DNA of 64,000 nucleotides from Cinnamomum chago (Eukaryota > Streptophyta > Magnoliopsida > Laurales > Lauraceae), in NCBI GenBank assembly GCA_038049695.1, contig CP142456.1, positions 65,189,922-65,253,921 of the forward strand. The letters run 5' to 3'. Below the pieces are notes generated by a model that ran no database searches, was not told where the DNA came from, and saw only the letters and a list, made by a program, of their open reading frames with translations. Shown here piece by piece: positions 31,426-42,775 of the stretch. Position numbers and translations under genes: made by a program. How positions within the stretch are numbered: the first letter of the stretch is position 1; the number at the start of each line of letters is the position of its first letter.

Positions 31426-31796
31426 TGCGACATCCCTATTTCTCTCGTCCCGAGTGTGTTTTGCTCACAACTCTCATTTATGCGACATCCCTATTCCTCT
31501 CCTCGACTGTTGTATGGCGATTTTTTCCCTTTCAGAAACCATGTAAAAAAACTTCTGTGAATCGGTTGTTGGACTTCATTAAGAGGTAGGTTTGTACATT
31601 AAAGACACATCTTAATGCACTATCTTCTCTAATGTGACATCGTAACATTGGTTTATCTCCATTAATGCATTCAAGTTAACCCTAGATCTCTGTAAAATCC
31701 TCTGTCATCATTAGAGTATCCGGTCTCTAAACCAGGCTTTCTTTAATGCTTATAGAAGAACTTTCTGTTTGAAGGGTTTGTAAAAAACCCACTTTC

Positions 31797-32022
31797 ATCA
31801 ATAGAGTACACATTCTCCTTTATTTCATTCATGTTAACCCTAGAACTGTCGAAAATCCACACTCATCATGAATACCCTAGAACTGTTTGAGAGAGCGTCA
31901 TGTTGAAACATCAATAGAGTACCCATTCTCCTTTATTTCATTCTTGTTAACCCTAGAACTGTCGAAAATCCACACTCATCATGAATACCCTAGAACTGTT
32001 TGAGAGAGCGTCATTTTGAAAC
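31797..32022. repeat. 113 bp tandem duplication upstream of the transposase gene
   Basis: ATCAATAGAGTAC.CATTCTC and the following bases through GAGAGAGCGTCAT.TTGAAAC occur at 31797 and 31910, nearly identical. Further degenerate relatives (TTAACCCTAGA, AAAATCC, TCATCA) lie just before, from 31670. It occupies the presumed promoter region of the transposase gene. Confidence 0.85.
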
Positions 32023-32398
32023 ATTCTGTGTAGTCGTTTTCAGGGTTCTGTTCAATCCAGCAGCTGGAGCTATGGTGTGTCGTGCATTCCATTTTATTTA
32101 TGTTTAGTGTGCATCAGTAAATCCATAAATGTTATTGTCTAGTTTGTATGTTTGTATATTGTTCTATATTGATCTTGCAAACATGGATACTTCAACGCCA
32201 GTATCTCATCCAATTGGAGTTGGTTGTCTTGCTGATTGATGAACAATAGGAGAATAGGTGGAATACGGTCTAAATATTTTTTGAATAGCAGCTAGGGACA
32301 AATGAAATGGGTCTAATACCGATCTGTTGTAATTGTCATCCTGAATCTGCCTACATTTTACTGATATCTTCATAATTTTCCTGTGATTTAATGATAGC

Positions 32399-34953
32399 AT
32401 GTCAGACAGAGAGGTGTTGTTCATATTCCACTATGACGGTGACTTTCAATTTGACATCAGCCGTCCGGTGTACAGTGGAGGAAAACAAAAAATGAAATAT
32501 TTATCGTCAGACATCTCTTATCAATGCCTGGCTAACGAAGCAATGGAATCATCCAATTGGGATACAACCATGCAGAATTTAAGCATGCAATACCTTCATC
32601 ACAACGGACGGGCATTCTCAATGGCTAGCATTGACGATGATAATGATGTTCGTCTTATGTTCAAAGCATCCGGAAATGAAACGAATGGGATATACTTGTA
32701 CGTCTCTAATAGTTCGAACAACAATGAAAGTATAAGGGGAGAGGACAGGTATGCCTACTAATTGTCTCACTAAATTTTAAATGCGAAATTAATTATTTAT
32801 GTTAGCACTTGCTTATTTATGCCCCGATTCATTGTAGGTTACGAAGGACCGCAGTAGGATTTAAGAGTCCAAAAATGCCAAGGAGTTCGTCAGCCAGTTT
32901 GAAGAGGGAACAAATGAAGTTATCAACAAGTCCTCGAGAACAACCCACCGCTGATCTCCGCGATGACACAGACATGCAATATCCATCTGTGCGGGATGAT
33001 GATAATGTATGCAATGAGGCGTTAGATGGTCATATCGACCTTGGGATGATGCGTGCTGATGATATCCATCTTAACCGACATCCCTCTAATGGAGAGCTTC
33101 ATTCAAAACCAATCTTCAAGGCCGAAAGTTGCAGGGATGAAGTCAATCAAACCAATACCGATCTACGGTCTAATGAAATTCCAAAAGTTGATTTTGATGA
33201 TAAAATGGAGCCTGATGGCATGGAAATGGAATTTGGCAACAACTCCGCACGAGAGATGTGGATTGGCCGTGTTTTTCCTGATCGACAGATGTTCCGGAAT
33301 ACGTTGGCGAAGTTTGCAATATACGGTAACTTCACTCTTAAACATTTGAAGACCAACATGACCAAAGTGACTGCACGATGCAAAGATCAGGATTGTCCAT
33401 GGCGTATTCATGCTTCGATTGTCGAATCAGGACCACAATTTAAAGTTAGGACGTACAATCCTAACCATCGATGCTCAAAGCCACTGATGGGCATGGCACA
33501 TCAACAGGCAACCTCGGCGCTTATTAGAGAGTTCATCATGGAACGGGTCAGGCAGAATGTGAATTTGAAACCGAAGGAGATCATGAATGACTATCAGATG
33601 GAGTTTGGTTCAATAATTAGTTACAGAAAGGCTTATATAGCAAAGGAGATGGCACTTTGTATTGTGCGAGGATCATATGAAGAGTCCTTCCAGCTGCTAC
33701 CCCGTTATTGTAAGGAACTTGAGTTGACTAACCCTGGCACTGTGACAAACATAGATACCACTTCGGATGACCGTTTCAGAAGATTTTTTTGGGCGTTCGG
33801 ACCGTGCATAAGATCTTACACGTCTTCGTTGAGACCAGTGATTGCTGTAGACGGTTCACAACTCCGAGGCAAGTATCCAGGTGTGTTGCTTGTTGCCGTG
33901 ACGAATGATGACAACCATAAGCTACTTCCCATCGCCTTTGCCTTTGCCGAAGCCGAGCGGCGCGATAGCTGGGAGTGGTTCCTTGCGAACTTGTCCATAT
34001 CTCTAGGAGAGCCAACTAACCTTACTATTGTTTCAGACCGGCAGAAGGGTCTCATTCCAGCGTTGAAGAACACCATACCGCATGCAATGCACTGTTACTG
34101 CTGCCGTCACATTGCTGAGAACATCAAAGCTGCTTTCAGTGACGGGGCAATCGTGATGAAATTTTGGTGTGCAGCAACGTCATACAGACCATGCGAGTAC
34201 GAGGCTTATATGACAGATATCCGTGCAGTTAGCCAGGAGGCTTTCAATTACATTGATGCAATTGGGCGGCAACGGTGGGCAAATGCATACATAGAAGGCC
34301 GTCGGTACGACATGCTAACTAGCAATGCAGCCGAGTGCACTAATAGTCTCCTAAAAGACACGCGAGTCCTGCCCATTACGAAACAAGTTGAGGAGATACG
34401 AGCAAAGTTAATGGACTTCTATCAAAAGCGGCATCTTCAGTCTGAAAGCATAACAACTCGTCTTACCCCGTATGCGGAGAAAGTTCTCGGTCAAGAAATG
34501 GATGAAGCTCGCCGATTGCATGTTCGTGTGGCTGGCATCGTAGAACTCCAGGTTCAGTCTGCGGAGTATGTTGACGTTGTTGATCTCGAACGGAAATCCT
34601 GCACATGTCGGAAATGGGAGATATTGGGTATCCCGTGTTGCCATGCATTGGCTGCAATGAAAATGAGAAACTACGATCCATACGAATTCTGTGAGCATTG
34701 GTATTTTGCGAGCACGTATCGTACAACGTACAGTGAAGTGATTCATGCTACCCGTGACAGCAAGCAATGGGAGCACACAGCCGAATTGAGAGTTATTCCA
34801 CCAATGTCCAGTAAACAGCCCGGACGCCCGAAAAAGAACAGGATTCGGACTGAAGATATTGGCCGTGTTCGAAGGGCAGTAACGTGCTCAAATTGCAAGG
34901 GAGAGGCCACAACCGTGGAAGTTGTCGCAATCCTCCCGTGCTCAGTTGACTAA
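32399..34953 (+). CDS. MuDR-type (MURA-like) transposase, two exons, ~821 aa, frameshifted C-terminus
   Basis: Exon 1 is 32399-32748 (ATG at 32399), the intron is 32749-32837 (GTATGC...TTGTAG), and exon 2 is 32838-34953; the Arg codon is split AG|G and the frame continues. Exon 1 is a ~117-residue N-terminal region (VLFIFHYDGDFQ, PVYSGGKQKM) as seen in plant MuDR transposases. Near residue 256 begins the MuDR DNA-binding domain (PF03108) with TARCKDQDCPWRIHAS and NHRC. The MULE catalytic domain (PF10551) starts near residue 450: VIAVDGSQLRGKY (first Asp), LTIVSDRQKGL (second Asp), and CCRHIAENI; the third acidic residue is probably the Glu of SNAAECTNS. A SWIM zinc finger CTCRKWEILGIPCCHALAAM follows near 703. 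At the very end the zinc knuckle starts TCSNCKG but the frame shifts, so its His and last Cys are lost. Otherwise no stop interrupts it. Codon quality suggests a fairly recent or domesticated element. Confidence 0.88.
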
Positions 34954-35311
34954 TTAGAACCGCATAGAATGTATATTCATTTTGGCATGTATTATGGTTG
35001 CAGTTTTTTGAAGAAGACCATTAATGATGTATACAGATAGCTGTCCTTAGGATGTATTAATCATGGGAGTTTTTATTTCATCACAGTACGCATACCACGA
35101 CACTCCCAGTTCCTGTAACAACAGGTGCTGCAGCTGCGTGGCGAGTACTTTGATGATGCATACACTTCCATTGATGATGCCTAGATGTATGCAAATGTGG
35201 ACTGTAATTGTGTATTTTGGGAGTCCTGTATTACTGTATTTCATAAATGATATGTGATCCTTTTTTAATTGTGCACGCTTTATGTGAACATCGAATCTGT
35301 ATCTGCTTGTT

Positions 35312-35427
<116 letters not shown>

Positions 35428-35459
35428 TCAATTGAGTTCGCCACAGTAGCAGTATACCC

Positions 35460-36175
35460 AGACTCCCTTAACTGAGGCTGAAAAAAACAGGTCATGTATA
35501 ACTATCGCCGATATCGGCCATAATTTCAAACTCAGGCTCCCTTAACTGAGGCCATAAAAAAACAGGTCATGTATTAATACGGCCGATATCGGTCATAATA
35601 TCGACCGATATCGGCAAAAATTCAGACTCAGGCACCCTTAACTGAGACTGTAAAAAAACAGGTCATGCATTAACAGATAAACCGATATCGGTCATAATAT
35701 CGACCGATATCGGCCAAACAATCAGACTCAGGCACCCTTAGCTGAGACTATAATAAAACAGACATGTACAGAATGGCCGATATCGGTAATAACATCGACC
35801 GATATCGGCCAAAAAATCAGACTCAGGCTCCCTTAACTGAGGCTTTAAAAAAACAGACATCTACAGAATGGCCGATATCGGTCATAATATCGACCGATAT
35901 CGGCCGAAAAATCAGACTCAGGCACCCTTAACTGAGACTATAAAAAAACAGGACATGTACAGAACGGCCGATATCGGTCGATATTATGACCGATATCGGC
36001 CATTCTGTAGATGTCTGTTTTTTTATACTCTCAGTTAAGGGTGCCTGAGACTGATATTTTGGCCGATATCGGTCGATATTATGACCGATATCGGCCATTC
36101 TGTAGATGTCTGTTTTTTTAAAGCCTCAGTTAAGGGAGCCTGAGACTGATATTTTGGCCGATATTAGACATATGG
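35460..36175. repeat. ~98 bp tandem array with nested palindromes, ending in a ~200 bp-arm inverted repeat
   Basis: Each unit has CAGACTCAGGCNCCCTTAAC, then TGAGRCTNTAAAAAAACAGG, then GGCCGATATCGGTC, ATAATAT and CGACCGATATCGGCC. CCCTTARCTGAG marks units near 35464, 35527, 35625, 35727, 35827 and 35925, mostly 98-102 bp apart. At the centre (about 35983, in GGTCGATATTATGACC) the sequence turns around: units at 35985-36175 are inverse copies (CAGTTAAGGGTGCCTGAG, then GGCCGATATCGG). The last two forward and the two inverse units could form a near-perfect ~200 bp hairpin. It lies ~500 bp after the transposase stop. Confidence 0.88.
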
Positions 36176-36178
36176 TTA

Positions 36179-37003
36179 TGTGGGCTATGCCCATTTGTCT
36201 AACATTAAAATGAAGTCTTCGCTTTGCACTTTCTACTAAAAACCCGAGGCTACTATACAAATAAAATGCCGCAAGGAAAAGCCTATATGAAAGTTTGTTA
36301 AATGTGATAGGGGATGTCTTGGCTCAAGATAAGAAGTAATATAAAAATAATCATTATTGCCATCAATTATCAAAGCCTCGTGATCCCAACAATGTTAGAT
36401 CGGTTACATAAATCATGTTGTTTGTCATTTTAATTACTATCCTTACCTAAAATCATTGCATAGGTTACACATCATCAATGTTGTACTTGTGCTACTTTCA
36501 TCCATGTCCACTTTGGCTTATCCTTCTTCTTGAGGGGCTATCCACCTAGAGAATGCCTTGCCGTATGTAGAAGAAAATGCTCCTTCGAGCTTCCAATGAG
36601 AAGAGAGGAGACATAATTACTATCATGCATCCATAAGCATTTACCTTTATAGGCTTAAATGACTAAAATGCATATTCATTATCTCTTCCTTTAAATTAGC
36701 TTATCTCTTATCTGTTTTTGTATCCAATCTTGTCTCCTTAAAACTAGCTAATCCATTGACATAATAATCTTCTCCTAAAAACTATTTGTATCATATTCAT
36801 ACGAACGATGTGCATGAAGCCCAGTCTTCTTTGAAGGCATTTCAGATAATAAACTCCTAGGCCTCACATGGGAGATTACTACTTTACAAAGGCTTGAAGT
36901 CTAATTGAAGAGGCCCACCATTATGAAGCTGTATGATTTTTTTTATATGGGAATTTTATAATAAATTCCTAGGCCCCACATGAAAGATTATTACTTAACA
37001 AAA
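36179..37003. other. Non-coding DNA between the MuDR element and the LINE
   Basis: No gene is seen. CTAGGCCYCACATG.GAGATTA words occur twice (near 36858 and 36969), a weak direct repeat. The end of this stretch is the LINE target duplication. Confidence 0.4.
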
Positions 37004-37128
37004 GCTTCAAATATAATTTTTTTTGCTAAACTAAAAATTGAATTAATGAAAAGAGAAAGAGAGAAAACAACCAAAGAAAGAGAAAAAACAGGGAAAGAAA
37101 ACCAATAGAAGAAAGAAATAATAGAGCT

Positions 37129-37791
37129 CTATCTCATGCAAGGATTGAGCTGGTTAAAAAGGAGAAAGAAAGAGGCTAAAGTGTTACTGCTGAAAGAAGA
37201 AGACATATTGCTTAGTGACAGGGCAGTATCCTTTAAAAAGGTTTTAATAGCAGAATCGAGAGAGGGCACCTTGTTGGAGAAGATAATCATGTTCCTTTCC
37301 TTCCATAAGATGGAAATCGCAACAATGAAGAGAGCACCCAGACCTTTCTTGGCTTTGGATAAGAAGGAGTTAGTAGAGAAGGAGTCCCATTTGAAAGTAG
37401 CTGAGCAAGGAGGAGACTTGATATTCCCTTTAGCTTCAAGCCATGCCCAGAAAGAGGAGGCGAATGGACATAAGAAGAACATGTTGAAAGCTCATTCGTG
37501 GTGAGTGCCACAGAGGGAGCAGGTGGACGCTAATTGCACTCCTATCGATTGGGCCCAAACATTGGTGGGAAGTTTGTTGTTGAATAGCTTCCAAGCAAAG
37601 CAAGTAGTAGAAGGCTTGAGAAAACTGTTCCAAGCAAACTTATGCCAAACTCTGGGGAGGCTTCTGGATCTGATAGACTCCCAAGCAGCTGAGAAGGAGA
37701 GATGGGAGGAGTTGGAGATGGACCAGATCAGAGCATTAGGTTCATCCATTATGGAGTAAGTAGCTAAGAGGGTGGAGGAGAAGGAGGCCAC
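37129..37791 (-). pseudogene. LINE zf-RVT domain and C-terminal tail
   Basis: The reading 37791-37492 gives FSAAWESIRSRSLPRVWHKF and CFAWKLFNNKLPTNVWAQSI with CSLCGTHHE, which is the zf-RVT domain (PF13966) common in plant LINEs. It continues after a frame change at about 37490 as FFLCPFASSFWAWLE and ILWKERNMIIFSNK to the stop at 37129. No full RNase H domain is visible. Confidence 0.7.
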
Positions 37792-38200
37792 CTACTGAGG
37801 GAGAGAAAAGCTAGAAAGCCTCTGGGGGTTAGAGAGAATGTCATTGACAAAAAATAAACCACGAGAAGTCCATTTCAGGGAAAATCCGTGCCAAAGAGAG
37901 GGGGCCATGCCATTTATCATGCTGGAAACTTATGTTTTTCCCATCACCCAGAATCTAATGATTGTTTTGAAAGAGGAAATGGGAGCTTCTCTTGATGGGC
38001 CTTTAGATGCAAAAGCCAGTGGGTAGGGAGATAGGATGCCAAGGAGACAAGCCTTTAAGGTACTTAGCTCTGAACTAGCTGGCCTACAAGGAAGAAGAAG
38101 AGACAACAGACCAACCTAATCTAACCGAATTTGCAGAGATCATATCCTTTATGCGGCGAAAACCCAGCCCTCCTTCAGACTTAGGCTGGCAGACTGAACT

Positions 38201-40054
38201 CTAATTGAGGAGGCTCCTCTTAGCTTGCTCAGGACCCCCTGACCAAAGAATATTTCTCATCCATTTCTCTAAGAAGTTGCAAATCGAGGAGGGGATAGGG
38301 AGAACCAGAAGGATGTGATTGGGGAGACTTTGAAGCACATGCTTAATAACGATAACTCTCCCTGCAAAGGAAAGAATGTTGCTTTTCAAGCCAGCTAACC
38401 TTTGCCTAAAAGAGTCCTTGAGACTCTCAAAGCACCGAGCTTTGGGGCTGCCAATGAAAAGGGGAACGCCCAGGTATTTAGCTGGAAAGAAGGCCCGAGG
38501 GATGTCTAAGGAACTCAAGTTCTGGCTTTTGAAGGACTCTGAAGGTTTAGGGTACGAGATCTCTAGATTGGTCCTCTTAAAACATCGGCCCAATAGTGTG
38601 CAAAAAATAATAATCTACGCAGCGGAAATAAAATCACAAAGCACACACCACAAGGACACCAAATTTAAGGTGGAAAACCCTAACCAGGTGAAAAGTCACC
38701 GATCTAAACTGGATCAAATCAAACACTATGAATCTCGCAATTATAAGAAACTCAGATTTCCTCCCCAGATATCCCCTATCTAAATACTGAAGTTACTTTG
38801 TGTCGCTTCACGCTTCAACAACTTTACATCGTTGATTGCAACATATTCAATCCAGCAATTGACTCTTCAAGTCTTCTACGCAAGAAGATGATCTTCTACA
38901 AGGAATGTAGAAGAATTTGGATCTTTAGAGTACTTGGCAGCACAACTCTTTAATAAATCTTTAGAGAAGAATTCTCTCAATAATAATCTATAACTCAGAA
39001 CTTTGAGAGGTGAGGTGTAACTTTAGAATAGTGCTTGAGTCCTTTAAATAGTCCTTAGGTTGTGCTTAAGGTTGCCGAACTTGATTAGGATTAAAACAAG
39101 CAGTTTGGGTACAATTAGAAAGAGGTTTCTAATTTTCGTAGGACTCTGCCACCTTGTCCTTCTCGTCTTGTATCTTTAGATTCCTTTTCTAAATAAAGAA
39201 TACAACTCAATGGACCCCCAAAGTTTTGTCCAACCCATGAATTAGCCAATAAGCAAAAACCTAACAGACTCCCTACTGGTGCCAAAGAAAACATTACTTT
39301 TTCTAAGGTTGAAATGTTGCCCAGCTGCCTTTTGGTAAGCTTCTAAAACACCCTTAATAGCTTTGGTACTCCTAGGAAAGGCCTTGAAAAAAAGGAGGAT
39401 GTCATTAGCAAACATAAGGTGACAAACAGAGGAAGAGGCTGGGGTTCTGTATATCGGGGTCACTTGATTATGAGAAACTAGCTTTGCAATGTTTAAGCTG
39501 AGGAATTCTTCCGCTAATATGAAAAGGTAAGGGGAGAGGGGATCTCCCTGCTTGAGCCCACCCCTAACTTCGAAGTAACTAGCAGGCTCTCTATTGATGA
39601 GGATAGAGCCTTTAGAAGAGCAAACACATTCATAGATGAGGGAAGACCAGTCCTTGCTAAAGCCAAAGAAATCCAAAACTTTGAATAGGAAATTCTAGTT
39701 TAATTTGTCAAAAGCTTTAGATATATCCAGCTTCATAAATATACCTTTGCCTTTAGTACCCTTTTGAAGGTTCTGAGTAAGCTCATGAGCCAGGGCTATG
39801 TGATCTTGAATTCTTCTACCTTTTAAGAAAGCCACCGGATGAAGAGAAATAAGGTCTGGAAGAACAACTACCAATCTAGAAGCTAAGATCTTTGATATAA
39901 CCTTGTAAGAGAAATTGAGAAGGTTGATGGGGCGGTAATCTTCGAAGGAAGCTGGCGCTGCAACTTTTGGAATGAGAGAAATAAAGAAAGAGTTTGAAAC
40001 CTTCAGGAGCTTTTTGGAGACGAAGAAAATTTTAACCGTAGTTATAACTGACAC
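38201..40054 (-). pseudogene. LINE reverse transcriptase, broken and interrupted
   Basis: RT blocks in order: FISLIPKVAAPASFEDYRPI and NFSYKVISKILASRL (about 39985-39890), KGRRIQDHIALAHEL, GIFMKLDISKAFDKLN (40054-39695 ORF), then, after a stop, the ORF 39676-39242 with GGLKQGDPLSPYLFILAEEF and the catalytic-site equivalent HLMFANDILLFF. Here FADD is changed to FAND, so one catalytic Asp is lost. After the foreign insert 38595-39245 the thumb region resumes: FFPAKYLGVPLFIG, LSFAGRVIVIKHVLQSLPNH. Inactive. Confidence 0.8.
38595..39245. mobile_element. 651 bp insertion in the LINE, probable solo LTR
   Basis: It interrupts the RT coding sequence and is flanked by CCAAT on both sides (38590-38594 and 39246-39250), a 5 bp target duplication typical of LTR elements. 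It contains ATCTACGCAGCGGAAATAAA near its left end, a word seen in plant copia LTRs, and a TCCTTTAAATAGTCC TATA-like segment. The extreme ends are not canonical TG/CA, so the class is likely but not sure. There is no coding capacity. Confidence 0.55.
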
Positions 40055-40680
40055 GCCTACAATGTCCCAGCAACTAGTGAAGAAGCTGCCTGAGAACCCA
40101 TCAGAACTAGGAGAGTTGGATTTACTAAGGATGAAAACTGAAGCTCTTATTTCTTCATTGGAGAGGACGGCCTAAAGAATGGAGTTTGGGCAGGAGAAAA
40201 AGTCTTACTTTGCACTTGAAAAAGCAGTGGATCCAACTGAGCAGGGAAATGATTGAAGTTATCAAAGAAAAATTCCACTGCAGCTGCTTTTATCTAGGGA
40301 TGATTTTCAAGGGTGTTTCCTTTGTATTCGACTTTATCAATGCGATTCTTGGTGCCTTTGATTTTAGCAGCAAGGTGAAAGAATATGGTATTTTTGTCTC
40401 CTTCATGTAGCCAACTGATCCTGAATTTCTATTTCCAAAGGATTTCTTTAGCTTGAAGCAGGTTATGGAGTGAAGATCTAGCGAGGCTGAGAGCCACCTT
40501 GGTGGATTCTAGGGGGTCTAAATCCATGCTCTCTTGTAATTGGAAGATATTGGTTTCAGCTGTAGAAATGTTGTTCTTTAGGTGGCCAAAAGTTTCCTTG
40601 TTCCAGGCTTCCAGCCTAAGCTTTAGAGCCTTGAGCTTCTAACTAAGGATGAACTGAGGATTTCCATAAATAGGGAGGTT

Positions 40681-41490
40681 CTAGACAGCTACCACTAGGT
40701 CTTTGAAGGAGGGATGGCCAATCCACATTTTCTTAAATTTGAATGGGATGAATCTAGCCGCTATAGGAGGTCGATTGGATAGCAGAATGGGGCTGTGGTC
40801 AGAGTTTTGTCTGACTAGGTGCTGGAGATGGCCATCAGGGAAAGAGAGTAACCAGGCTTGATTGGTGAGAGAGTGGTCTAGCCTGGCAGCAACATAGGAG
40901 CTGCCTTGCCTGTTGTTAGACCAGGTCAAGCTACTACGTGAAAAGCCAATGTCCTGGAGGCTAGAGGAGACAATCATGTTGTTGAATTCTGAGGAAGCTG
41001 GGGAATTAATTGGAGTGGATACTGAGTTTTTCTGTAGCAGAGGAGATTGCATTGAAGTCTCCAATGATTGCCCAGGGGTAGTTATGAGAAAAAGAAGGAG
41101 AGCACAGGTGCTGCCAAAGAGGTCTTCTTTGAATGGGGGAGGTGGAGGCAAAAATGCCTATGAATAAGGAGTTTAGGCTATTAAAGGAGGAGGAGAGAGA
41201 TCTAGTGAGAGTTGGGTGGAGAAGTCTACCATTATGAAATAGCAGTTGGGGGATGATTTGATGAAGCACCAGATGGAGGGGCTGACTGAAGAGCTGGAGT
41301 TAGAGAAGAAGGAGGAGAATCCTAGCTTGTCTAGTTTATGGGAAAGAGGGTTGGTATTGGAAATTTTTGGCTCAGAGAGAAATATTGTGTCAGGATGATG
41401 AGATTTGACCAAGAAAATGAGGGTCCTTAAGGTTGGGGAGTAAGCAATTCTCCTGCAATTCCAATAAAGGGTTTTAAACATTGAGTTGGG
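40681..41490 (-). pseudogene. LINE endonuclease domain, frameshifted
   Basis: The apurinic-type endonuclease is readable in three frames: FKTLYWNCRRIAYSPTLRTL and HHPDTIFLSEPKI (about 41476-41340; catalytic Asn and Glu positions kept), then YPWAIIGDFNAIS (near 41060) with the GDFN signature in a second frame, then LTWSNNRQGSSYVAARLDHS and QNSDHSPILL (SDH signature) in a third. At least two frameshifts separate them, so no active enzyme is possible. Confidence 0.75.
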
Positions 41491-41587
41491 GGGATGGATT
41501 GAGGCCAAGTGGGGATTTAAGGGAGAGGGACTCCTCTATAGCCCTTGCTGTCTTTTTCCTTTTTGGTTTCTTTTTCTTCTTAGGCTA

Positions 41588-42319
41588 CTAGCTAGCTATA
41601 GAAATGTCCATAAAGGAGGGGGACCAAATTAAGGTTGGAGGAACAGCTTTGGGAGGTTTGCTGGAAGACTGATTTATGGGGGAAATGGGCTCTTCTTGGA
41701 TACAAAGATCTATGGAGAGATTATCAAAGATATTAGCCACAAAATTGTAATTGAGGGGGTTTGGAGGACTAGAATGGGTGGACTCAGGGTCAACACTGAG
41801 AACCACCTAGGTAACTAGATCCGGGACTGAGAAGGGGTTGTGAATCTCTACTGTTGAAGCTAATGGGGAAAGGGGGTCTTCCGTAGGGATAGGGTCAGTA
41901 ACGGGGGGGGGGGGGGGTGTAGAAGATGTAGTTTGGAGGGGAGACTCTGTAGCAGGTAAGGGATCAACTGCAAGGGGGGTTGACTCAGGAACAATTTTGG
42001 GTGGGAGAACAGGGGGAACATGGGGATTTTTAAGGAGACCAGGGCCAGAGGTGCGAGGAGGAGGGAGCTTCAATTTGGGCTTATCTGTTCTGTGAGTTGA
42101 CTGGCATATGCCTTCACCATGGCCAGAGCTAAGACAGAGGGAGCTAGAATCTCTGCTGTTTGGATGGAGGAGGTGGAGAGTCCTGGCTGAGCTGGAGGTG
42201 GAGAGGGATCCTTGACCCGAGGGGGAGGGGGGGGGGGGGTGGAAGATAGTGATCCGATGTAAGAGGAGCTTTTGGGGATTGACTGAGGAGATCGGGATTA
42301 GGTTCGGGGAAGCAGACAT
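41588..42319 (-). pseudogene. LINE ORF1-like region, one in-frame stop
   Basis: It starts MSASPNLIPIS at 42319 and is strongly Pro/Ser/Thr-rich (PPPPSPSGQG, TSSTPPPPPVTDPIPTED). It reads to a TAG at 41807-41809 after SVPDLVT, then stays open in the same frame (VVLSVDPE, LNYNFVANIFDNLS) to 41588. A Gag-like role in binding LINE RNA is assumed from position only. Runs of G (complement of poly-C) at 41900-41917 and 42224-42238 could also be prone to slippage. Confidence 0.6.
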
Positions 42320-42360
42320 CTAGATCATTCTATTACAAAGGTGATGCTTGAAATACAATT

Positions 42361-42775
42361 GAAGTGCCCTGCCACATGCAATCCATAAAAAATAACCTTG
42401 ATTCAAGGAGGACCAGGGGAGTTGATGATCAATTGGAAAGCTCCAACAAGTTGCATGATTAATGGGAAGGATCCAACATCTCTTCATGATTTGTGGAAAA
42501 GGTGGGACATGTCTCCATGATTGGTGCGCAAGGTGGGATCTCAATGGAAACCGTCGCAATGGAAGACGGGTGAAAAGGAAAGAAAAGTATGTTTGCGGGA
42601 AGTAAGATTAGCAAGCATTTTATGTTTTGGAGATTGGAGAAAAACTTCGTTTTAATACACCTATTATTTAGGAGATTGGAGAGAAGATATGAAAAAAGCA
42701 TGAGAAAGAGAAACCAAGAGAATTGGCAACCGTGTTGATGGAGATTTTTTTATCTACGTTGGACCCACCATGAGA
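42361..42775. other. Short non-coding stretch
   Basis: Nothing recognised apart from three rough repeats of CATGATTNNTGGNNNAGGTGGG-like words near 42455-42540. Confidence 0.4.

Larger units (their letters stand above)
37019..42345 (-). mobile_element. Full-length L1-type LINE, decayed, with a nested insertion
   Basis: It runs from 42345 (5' end) to an A-tail whose complement is TTTTTTTT near 37019-37025. Flanks GCTTCAAATATAATT (37004-37018) and GCTTGAAATACAATT (42346-42360) agree at 13 of 15 positions, a LINE-like target duplication. ORF1 starts 26 bp inside the 5' end. The order on the minus strand is the proline-rich ORF1 region, endonuclease, reverse transcriptase, zf-RVT and a C-terminal tail, as in plant L1 elements. 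All parts are broken by stops and frameshifts. A 651 bp foreign insert sits in the RT region. No RNA-binding/CCHC region is recognisable in ORF1. Confidence 0.85.

Noticed and set aside
35460-36175. CRISPR-like repeats
   Set aside because: Units are ~98 bp with no unique spacers, and the array inverts; the setting is a plant chromosome.
37136-41167. Plus-strand ORFs across 37-41 kb
   Set aside because: Antisense shadows of the minus-strand LINE.
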